The notes beneath the pieces are model-generated. The model made no database searches, had not been told where the DNA came from, and saw nothing but the letters and a program-made list of their open reading frames with translations. Positions 1 through 6,500 of a stretch of DNA of 11,955 bases are shown piece after piece (the stretch's first letter is position 1; every line of letters starts with the position of its first letter). The translations under genes were made by a program, and so were the position numbers. The stretch comes from JANNRW01 sp031401815 (GTDB lineage Bacteria; Desulfobacterota; Desulfuromonadia; Geobacterales; DSM-12255). The stretch covers positions 1 to 11,955 of the forward strand of contig JANNRW010000045.1 of assembly GCA_031401815.1 (NCBI GenBank). The letters run 5' to 3'.

Positions 1-71
1 GACTCTGATAGTGCGGCCAAAGCGACCTTGGCCTTAAAAGCTGCGCTGTGACGTGTACGATGTTGTTGCAT
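1..71 (-). CDS. IS3-family transposase OrfA, N-terminus (runs off the left edge)
   Basis: The minus strand opens at ATG (71-69) and gives 23 complete residues beginning MQQHRTRHSAAFKAKVALAA, then leaves the window. The RTRHSAAFKAKVALxA string is the familiar start of the small HTH protein OrfA of IS3-family elements, which binds the element ends and is fused by programmed frameshift to the DDE protein OrfB. A good ribosome site, AAAAGGAGAG (85-76), lies 4 bases ahead of the start. The frameshift site and catalytic OrfB would be left of position 1 and cannot be seen, so whether the element is intact is unknown. Family assignment is from recognition of the N-terminal motif and is fairly secure; the subgroup is not assigned. 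Confidence 0.85.
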   Translation of the reverse strand, partial: MQQHRTRHSAAFKAKVALAALSE

Positions 72-155
72 TGAACTCTCCTTTTGAAATAGCGAGGTTC
101 ATTGCTTACACACATGTCTCAGAAAGCGCAACCACTTCAGGGTGGGGGAGAAACA
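1..155 (-). mobile_element. IS3-family insertion sequence, OrfA-side end
   Basis: This is the upstream end of the element that encodes the OrfA at 1-71. Read on the minus strand, the terminus is proposed to start TGTTTCTCCCCCACCC at 155, which has the 5'-TG and C-run usual for IS3-family ends and leaves an ordinary 84-base leader before the OrfA start. The boundary is inferred, because the other end and any target duplication are outside the window. Insertion at this point also explains why the lipoprotein reading frame at 156-274 stops abruptly inside the terminus. Confidence 0.7.
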
Positions 156-274
156 GTGCTGCTGCTATTGTTATTCCCTCCGGATGTGCCAACGCCAGAA
201 GATGTGCTGCCGCCACCACAACTTGTAAGACTTAAAGTCATTAGTGCAATTAAAAGTGCTATGGTAGCTTTCAA
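156..274 (-). pseudogene. lipoprotein gene, N-terminus only, cut by the IS3-family element
   Basis: A TTG start at 274-272 with a strong ribosome site GAAGGAGG (290-283, 8-base spacing) opens a clear lipoprotein signal sequence, MKATIALLIALMTLSLTSC. It has one Lys, a hydrophobic core and a lipobox L-T-S-C with Cys19. The mature part begins GGGSTSSGVGTSGGNNNSSS, a Gly/Ser/Asn-rich linker of the kind that tethers surface lipoproteins. The frame then enters the IS end and stops at TGA (139-137), giving 45 residues in all. The rest of the gene should lie beyond the far end of the IS, outside the window, so the function of the mature domain is unknown. It starts 25 bases after the stop of the gene at 300-818 and very likely shares its transcript. 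The ATG at codon 12 is a poorer start because it would delete half the signal sequence. Confidence 0.75.
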
Positions 275-299
275 AAGGTTTGCCTCCTTCAGGTTGCTG

Positions 300-818
300 T
301 TACCGCAAACCAAAAACCATTTGCGTTATGCCGATTATGTCGTTGCTGTCGATCTTGCCGTTGCCAATCGGTTTGCCCTGATAGTCAAGCGGCGCAATAT
401 CGCCTTGCAGCAGGTCTGCTGCCGACGGGATTGTCTTGCCGGTAGCAATGGACATTAAATAATTGACGTCAGCCCAAGTTGGGCGGGTTTTCCCCGGCTG
501 AGGAACCAAAACGCCGCTTCTTGGCAACAAGGCGGCACAGCCCGCTGTAATGCCGCCGCTTATTCCCGTACAGCTCCAGACCCAAGGGTCATTGCCAGAA
601 ACAACTGTTGCCGTTCCGGCACTGCAAAGATCTGCTGTCGGCACCATAGTGACAGTAGACCCGTCGGCACTGCCGCAGGCACCGGCTACAGAAGCAATGT
701 TAAACACTGCTTTTGCCGGTTGCGAGTTTTCAGAAGCAGCAGGAGAAGCAGCCTTGGCTCCGTTTGTTGCTGCAAGCAAGAAGATTATTATTGCAACAAT
801 GAGTCTCAAAATTGACAT
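300..818 (-). CDS. secreted protein with Cys-rich module and dockerin-like C-terminus
   Basis: 172 residues. The start ATG (818-816) has a perfect AAGGAGG site (832-826) at 7 bases. Residues 1-23 are a Sec signal peptide with likely cleavage after AKA. Residues about 44-96 form a small module with four cysteines (C48, C65, C83, C94) and the pattern ACGSADGST...LCSAGTA...WVWSCTG...GCAA, probably two disulfides; modules of this pattern are known as repeats in cell-surface proteins of Geobacter-like bacteria. The tail (about 113-172) resembles a single dockerin type-I/EF-hand-like repeat: GDIAPLDYQGKPIGNGKID followed by SNDIIGI, with Asp/Asn positions suited to calcium. No catalytic residues are seen, so a structural or surface-attachment role is inferred. 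It heads an operon with the truncated lipoprotein gene behind it. Confidence is high that this is a gene, moderate on domains, low on role. Confidence 0.85.
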   Translation of the reverse strand: MSILRLIVAIIIFLLAATNGAKAASPAASENSQPAKAVFNIASVAGACGSADGSTVTMVPTADLCSAGTATVVSGNDPWVWSCTGISGGITAGCAALLPRSGVLVPQPGKTRPTWADVNYLMSIATGKTIPSAADLLQGDIAPLDYQGKPIGNGKIDSNDIIGITQMVFGLR

Positions 819-904
819 GATTGAGCCTCCTTAGAGTTGGGTGGCATTGATAGAAAACATAAGCGTGGAAAACTGAGATTGCCGAGCTACAGAAAAATGA
901 ACCC

Positions 905-946
905 GAAATCATTTACACAAAACTATTTACAGACCCTTACAGACCC
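905..946. repeat. tandem 10-base repeat and possible solo IS256-type end
   Basis: TTACAGACCC occurs twice head to tail at 927-936 and 937-946. The first copy ends the string ATTTACACAAAACTATTTAC (911-930) plus AGACCC, which resembles the terminal sequence of IS256-family elements as I remember them. No transposase is nearby. This is therefore either a solo end left after deletion or chance similarity. The 138-base gap between the stop at 971 and the start at 818 shows nothing else convincing, and no promoter for the downstream gene could be called. Confidence 0.3.
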
Positions 947-970
947 GCTCCGCAGGTTCTTCAAGTCCTT

Positions 971-1417
971 TTATGGCTTCTCCTCAGCTTTATCCCTCCA
1001 GTATTTAGATCTCTTATCCAATCGTCTGTTCATTTTGATATCTGCTTTAGGCACATTCATCACATTAATCCTGAAATTAATGGTCTCCATTACAGACGCT
1101 AGTGAAGATTGTGCTTTCTTATCGCCATTCTCCGCACCAATATGTAACCAATACAACCCTTCTTTCCTATCACGTTCATACCAATTGTAATACGTCGAGA
1201 GACGAAAAGCCGCACTTCCGTTGCCTGCAAGAGCTTGGTCCTCAAGCAGAGATCTTTCCTCTGGCGAGATAAAAAAAACTTGTCCATCACTAGTTCGCCA
1301 TTCTTTATTATCTTTTGCTATTAAGCCAACAGGAATAAGAATGAATATAGAAAACGAGAGCGCAACCAGTACAACCATGCGTTGATAAGTAGTAGTAATC
1401 TTTCTAGTATTATCCAT
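971..1417 (-). CDS. small exported Sel1-like protein (possible orphan immunity protein)
   Basis: 148 residues from ATG (1417-1415), preceded by a weak GGCGAG site 5 bases away; an in-frame GTG at 1459 has no ribosome site and was rejected. Residues 14-34 are hydrophobic (MVVLVALSFSIFILIPVGLIA), either a cleavable signal or a membrane anchor, so the protein acts outside the cytoplasm. The middle carries a Sel1/TPR-like repeat: ALAGNGSAAFRLSTYY..., then EGLYWLHIGAENGDKKAQ, matching the A-x-x-G-x-x-x-A and W-x-x-x-A-A-E-x-G-x-x-x-A spacing. Sel1 repeats are helical protein-binding units and occur in immunity proteins of secreted toxins. The gene lies 68 bases behind a detached Rhs fragment, the place an Rhs immunity gene would occupy. 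The immunity role is inference; a general envelope scaffold is the alternative. Confidence 0.7.
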   Translation of the reverse strand: MDNTRKITTTYQRMVVLVALSFSIFILIPVGLIAKDNKEWRTSDGQVFFISPEERSLLEDQALAGNGSAAFRLSTYYNWYERDRKEGLYWLHIGAENGDKKAQSSLASVMETINFRINVMNVPKADIKMNRRLDKRSKYWRDKAEEKP

Positions 1418-1491
1418 TTTCGCTCGCCTTTTTGCTATTTGGTGGCCTAATATCCTCACAGCGAATTACTCGAGGCATATAGGTGTCACGA

Positions 1492-1732
1492 TGAACTGCC
1501 GTTGGCCTTTGTCCGGCGGTTCCCCAAAGGGTCGTAGCTGTACCCCTCTACCAAGGCATTGGCAAAATTGCGCAATTCGGTAAGTCTGCTCAGCTCGTCA
1601 TAGACATATTTTTGCGCATTTGATTCAACAGTGTTGCCGAAATCGTCACGCAGGTAATAGAAATAAGATAAGCTACTGGAATTCCTGTCGCTTGTTCTTA
1701 CAGATGAAAGCTGGTTGTTCGGATAATATTGG
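1492..1732 (-). pseudogene. detached rhs core fragment, duplicate of 4265-4505
   Basis: These 241 bases align without gaps to 4265-4505 in the large Rhs gene (constant offset 2773), with 16 mismatches counted by eye, about 93% identity. The open frame (1752 to 1486, 88 codons) encodes YD-repeat sequence such as FYYLRDDFGNTVESNAQKY and RLTELRNFANALVEGYSYDP. Homology stops sharply at both ends: upstream the frame opens as MSPNWRF in unrelated sequence, downstream it ends at TGA three codons after leaving the homologous block. It lacks the conserved DPxGL end of Rhs cores and any toxin domain, so it is not an ordinary orphan Rhs tip but an internal piece. No ribosome site was found, so translation is doubtful. 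Reading frame and length are preserved relative to the parent. Confidence 0.85.
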
Positions 1733-1745
1733 AAGCGCCAGTTGG

Positions 1746-1809
1746 GGGACATTTTATTTGTTGATTAATTCGGGTTCGAAGTGAAGTTAGTGAACAAATA
1801 GAATGTCCC
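1746..1809. repeat. imperfect 64-base palindrome centred on TTCGAA
   Basis: The arms GGGACATTTTATTTGTT (1746-1762) and AACAAATAGAATGTCCC (1793-1809) pair at 16 of 17 positions, and the symmetry continues inward to a perfect TTCGAA centre (1775-1780). Over the full 32-base half, 24 positions pair, and several of the remainder would be G-U in RNA. It lies 13 bases beyond the end of the Rhs fragment homology. Its GGGACATT...AATGTCCC ends resemble non-autonomous palindromic (REP-like) repeats mobilised by Y1 transposases, an inference from memory. The remaining 190 bases to the stop at 2001 show no gene. Confidence 0.7.
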
Positions 1810-2000
1810 GGAGCCTCCACCTTTCTGTAGTGAGTTGGTCGTGCTTCTCACACTACCAAAAAATCTCATCATGTCTTTTACTTACATCAACTGGTGCACT
1901 TACGAGTTGAATTCGCCAAATAGCCGCTAATATTTAGACTTGAAATTTAGCGATTTTGCATCGCGTGAGACATAGATTGCTTTTTTCTCAAGCTGACTGC

Positions 2001-3041
2001 CTATCTGGTTGCCCCTCCAAAATCATCCTTAATTAAATATCGTCTAACAACTACACCATCTTTTAATGGCAGTAGCTGATAAATACTCCCGTCTGAGTCC
2101 ATCATACTCGAATTGCATTCGCCTCGACACTCTAGGGGTAATATGATTTTTTGATTATTTAATGTGTGCTCAATGACATCATTAATTAGTATTTTATATT
2201 CCTCACCACTTTCTTCATTCAGGCTATTCAATACCATTTGCGGAGGCAATGAGCTTTTCCCCTTTCGTTTGTTTTTAATTAGTTTGACAGAGTAAAAATG
2301 GCCCCCCTTATCATACATGTTATAGCCAATAGCTCTTGTGGATCTTTTTTTGCTATTCGATTTATTTAAATCTAAGACAATTAATTCATCCTTTCTTGAC
2401 TTACTATTAAAGCTATATATAATAGGATTTTTGTCATAGGTCATTCCAATTACATATGTTATCTCATTAATGCCTCCATTATATAACGATTCAATAATCT
2501 TTCCTTTTGAGTCATAAGCAACAATTTTGTTTGGCCAGATATTTGTAATCAAGTAATTTTTATTTTTGTTTGCAAGTAATCTAATATAACCTTCATCTGC
2601 TTTTTTTGTTTTTAATTTTCCAAATGAGGCTACTGACAATCCTTTCGAAGAGTATTTGTTGATAATCTTTCCGCCTTCTCCTTCAATAAATCCTTGAAGA
2701 ACATAATATTCATCATTCAACACTGAAAACTCAAATGGTAAGCCGTCTTTCCTCCAATCTGTCTGCAAATTCACAACTTTTTGCAACTCACCATTTTTTG
2801 CAAATACCTGTACGCGATTATTGATACCGTCTAGTATAAATATATTATCATCATTAATAAATAGCTGTAGCGAATGATTAAATGGATAGTTTGCATCAGA
2901 AACAAACCCAAAATCACCGGGTTGAGACCCCCAACTACCTATGACAATCGTCTCTGAACTTACTATTTTATTTGCAAATGCATTACTAACTGAAAAGAGA
3001 AATAATAAGGATATTACATACATTGAAACATGTTTTGTCAT
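2001..3041 (-). CDS. exported NHL-like beta-propeller protein, candidate immunity protein of the Rhs toxin
   Basis: 346 residues from ATG (3041-3039). The site GGAGG (3054-3050, 8-base spacing) and the good signal peptide MTKHVSMYVISLLFLFSVSN plus AFA fix this start rather than an in-frame codon 14 residues upstream. Cleavage is expected near A23. Residues about 33-90 contain an NHL-type blade (NIFILDGINNRVQVFAKNGE), and later segments repeat beta-rich patterns (VAYDSKGKIIESL, ELIVLDLN, DGSIYQLLPL), suggesting a propeller of about six blades. Two cysteines close together (LECRGEC) may form a disulfide. The start overlaps the Rhs stop as ATGA, so the two genes are translationally coupled, which is the usual arrangement for a toxin tip and its immunity gene. 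An exported inhibitor fits a wall-cutting toxin. The sequence is much more AT-rich than the Rhs core (17 G/C of 60 at 2581-2640). Gene is certain, fold likely, immunity role inferred. Confidence 0.8.
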   Translation of the reverse strand: MTKHVSMYVISLLFLFSVSNAFANKIVSSETIVIGSWGSQPGDFGFVSDANYPFNHSLQLFINDDNIFILDGINNRVQVFAKNGELQKVVNLQTDWRKDGLPFEFSVLNDEYYVLQGFIEGEGGKIINKYSSKGLSVASFGKLKTKKADEGYIRLLANKNKNYLITNIWPNKIVAYDSKGKIIESLYNGGINEITYVIGMTYDKNPIIYSFNSKSRKDELIVLDLNKSNSKKRSTRAIGYNMYDKGGHFYSVKLIKNKRKGKSSLPPQMVLNSLNEESGEEYKILINDVIEHTLNNQKIILPLECRGECNSSMMDSDGSIYQLLPLKDGVVVRRYLIKDDFGGATR

Positions 3042-3574
3042 TGTGAAGGCCTCCAATATCCGACTAAGTGGTCTCTTAGCCAATCAGTATAACCTGGACT
3101 TATTGAATCATCCCTGTACTGTATTCCATACTTAGCACCTTTAGCATGAACAACAGAAATTAACCTTCCATCTTCAACTCCAGTAATTACGTAAACATGC
3201 GTTGCTTGACTGGTTGTTACTCCTTGTTTTACAAACAATGCATCACCTGGCTGCGTTATTGATTCATCGGCACCTAACCATCCAGAAGTTTCTTTCGCGG
3301 TTAGAAACAATGAATTAACGTTTCTCCAATTTTCACCAATTGTTTCATCAAAATTAACACCGGCTCTCCCCCACACATATCCAAGAAATCCAGTGCACTT
3401 TCCTATTTTATCATAGGAATATTTGACTTGGTCTTCTATGAACTCGGCAAGATTAGCTACATATTCGCCCTTTGTTGAAAAGTCTGTAATAACCGGAAGC
3501 TGACTTGGTGAGAGGCTTTGATTGCCAGCAGTCACATTATTAATAATTTGCGGTGGCTCGCCAGGTGAACTGGG
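3038..3574 (-). other. Rhs C-terminal toxin module, NlpC/P60-type cysteine hydrolase
   Basis: Residues 2216-2393 after the DPMGL motif. The pattern matches NlpC/P60 papain-like enzymes: GKCTGFLGYVWGRAG with nucleophile candidate C2275, then QPGDALFV (the PGDLVFF-type strand), ATHVYVITG with H2341, and a third polar residue in SVVHAKGA (H2358), ending HLVGYWRP like the usual GYRR-type close. Family members cut peptide or amide bonds in peptidoglycan, some act on other acyl or amide substrates. The likely action is wall degradation in the periplasm of a competitor. Base composition drops from the core (33 G/C of 60 at 3661-3720) to the tip (23 of 60 at 3421-3480), as expected for an exchanged tip. 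Confidence 0.75.
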
Positions 3575-6500
3575 GTTCAACCCCATCGGATCAACAAAAT
3601 TCACCGGATTATTGTTCACATACACATACTGATTAATCCCACCCTTAAGCCCAATCGGGTCTCGCTGCGTAAACCTCCCAATGGTCGGGTCATAGTACCT
3701 GGCTCGGTAGTAAATCAGCCCCGAAGCATCCGGCTCCCTTCCCGTATAGCCATAATGAACCCCTGCCGGTTGATCGCCGGTGCTGTTCCCCCAGGCATCG
3801 TAGGAAAGGGTAGCGGACACTGCTCCTGCCTGGTTCACCATCTTCACCACGCTCCCCAGGCCGTCGCGCAGATAGTATGATGACGACGTGCTGTCTGATC
3901 GTACCAGAGGGTCGTCCGTCCCCATGCCATGGGTGTAGCGAACCGGCGGGCGGTTCCAGTCGGTATACTCGGCGATAATGTTTGAGCCGTTATAGTGATA
4001 ATTGGTGGTGATTGCTCCGCTGCTTCTGGCAATCCGCCGACCCTGATCATCGTAACGGTAGCTCTGAGGGGCGCTGCCTGGTTTGGTGACAGATTTCAGT
4101 TGATTGAAGGCGTTATAGATGAAGCTTGTGGTGGTGCCTCCTGCTGTTTTTGACAGCTGGTTACCATTCTCGTCATATTCATAACTTGCCTGCAATTGTC
4201 CTGCTTCACTCCCCAGGTGAATCTCCTTCAACTGATTAGCCGCATCGTACAGGTAACAACTTGTTGAACTGCCGTTGGTCTTTGTCCGGCGGTTCCCCAC
4301 GGGATCATAGCTGTACCCCTCTACCAAGGCGTTGGCAAAATTGCGCACTTCGGTAAGTCTGCTCAGCTCGTCATAGATATATTTTTGCGCATTCGATTCA
4401 ACAGTGTTGCCGAAATCGTCACGCAGGTAATAGAAATAAGATACTCTACTGGAATTTCTGTCGCTGGTGCTTACTGATGAAAGCAGGTTGTTCGGATAAT
4501 ATTGGTAGGAATCTTTAAGCCCTTGGGGAAGGTTTTTCGCGATAAGCCTGCCGCCTTTGTCATACATGAAACTGATTACATCATTATTTGGTGCCTGGAT
4601 TGCCGTAAGCCTCCCTACAGGGTCATACAGGTATTGGGTCTGCTTGCCATCCAACTCCTGCATCCAGCTCAGCATCCCACCTGGGGTATAGCCGTAGTTC
4701 AGCGCCTTGAAACCTCGGCTGTCACTGGCAAACATCAACCGATGGGTCGCATCGTAGCCATAGGCGTAGGTTGTTTCAGGCATTTCCGCCTTTGTTACCT
4801 GTCCAAGAGGGTTGCGGCTATAGGTGAGGGTGCCGTCTGTTACGTTACTGCGGGTTTTAAGCTGATGGCCGTAGTCCCACTGGTAGGTCACTACCCTCTG
4901 CCTGGCATCGGTACTCTTGACGATATTGTTGTTTATGTTGTATTCGAAATTCCAGGAATGCCCCAACGGGTCGGTCTCACTGATTTTCCGGCCAAAGTCG
5001 TCGTAGGCATAGCTCATCTGTAGCGCAAGATGATCTGCAGCGGAACCGGTGCCGGTCAGATCCGTGGTATGGCCTGCCTCAACGGCAGTGAGATTGCCGA
5101 GGGGATTGTAGCTGTATTTGGTAACCGGCCTGATCCGGCCAAGGATGGTATCCGTATACTCAGGGCCGACCATTCTGACCGGGCGATTCAGTTCGTCATA
5201 GGAGGTCAGGGTAGTTCTGACCGTGGTCCCTGCCACCTGGGATACGCGGATGACATTGCCATTGGCGTCATAGTCATACTCGGTCGAGGCACCAAACTGG
5301 TTGCCGCTATTACTCGTAACATACTGCTTTTTCAAGCGTCCATTCTTTATGGAGTCAAAATATTCATATTTGACGCCATTGCCGTTGGGATCGGTGACGC
5401 TGCGCATTTTTCCGCTCAGATCATAGGTTTTCGTTACGCTATTCCCCTCCTGATCAAACGCCTTGATAACATGATTGTTTTTGTCGTACTCAAGCCCCAG
5501 CGTGAAGTTATCGGGGTTGGTAATCTTGACCAGATTACCGGCAGCATCGTAAACATAGTAAGTGGTGAATCCTCCAGCATCCCGGCTCCATTGCTTCCTG
5601 TCAGACATGTCATAGTCGGCGCTGGTCAGGTCTACAACCTTGCTGGTGCCATCTGTCTGAATAACAAGCTTGTTTTCGGTAGCGTTGCCGTTGGCATCAA
5701 ATTTATAATCGCGCATATTGCCGAGAGCATCAGAGCCTCTCTCAATCCGATCCACTTTGTCATAATCATAGCGGGTCGGATACCAATCCCCAGTGATCCC
5801 GTTTTTGACACGACCGAGACCGTCGTAGACAAGGGTTACCGAATCTTTTTCCGTGGCCGAAATAATACCATCACCATCCTTGTCGCCACGACGGGTTATA
5901 CCTACCAGATTCAACCCCTGAATATTGTTGACCATGTCGTTGTATTCAAATTCGTAAACTGACCCGGCCAGGGTTTGCAGATTTTCCGCAACTGGCAGTG
6001 CCAATGTTTGCAGATTTGCGACTTGCTTGGCAATATCCCGGACTTTACGCGATGATGTAACAATCCCCTTTTCACCATAACTGTTGATCGTCCAGGCGCT
6101 AATGTCGGCAGCATCCGGGCTGTAATTGACGGGATTGATTGTCTGTCCCACCCCCTGCTTCAGCTTTATTTCGTGGATCAGGTTGCCGACGGCGTCATAC
6201 TTATTTATCGTATAGTTACCATTGGCGTCCTTGACTTTACCGGGTTGATTAAAGTCGTTAAAGTAACTGAACTCGATCATGGTGTTGCTGGGGTTTGTTA
6301 TTCTGGTAACGTTGCCGTTTACATCATAATCATATTTGGTTTCATACCCTTCAGGATCACGCTTCGCCGTCCGGTTGTAGGGGTTAGCACTATCCCCATA
6401 GGTGTAAGTCCGGGTTGCACCGTTCTCCTCAACAATCTTGATCGGGTTGCCATATTCGTTAAAGAAGAAACGTCGGGTATTGCCACGTTCGTTAACCTGA

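Noticed and set aside
102..458. 118-codon plus-strand open frame
   Set aside because: It runs across the IS end, the lipoprotein signal sequence and the dockerin-like gene on the opposite strand, so it is a chance frame.
1827..1856. Hairpin GTAGTGAG/CTCACACTAC as a terminator for the propeller gene
   Set aside because: The stem has a bulge and is not followed by a T-run on the minus strand.
1925..1952. Hairpin CGCTAA/TTAGCG downstream of the propeller gene as a terminator
   Set aside because: Short AT-rich stem with no T-run after it in the direction of transcription.
4502..5962. Long open frames on the plus strand opposite the Rhs gene (also 6173-6733 and 6816-7175)
   Set aside because: They are mirror frames of the YD-repeat coding strand, lack ribosome sites and show no recognisable protein; the minus-strand Rhs frame explains this DNA.
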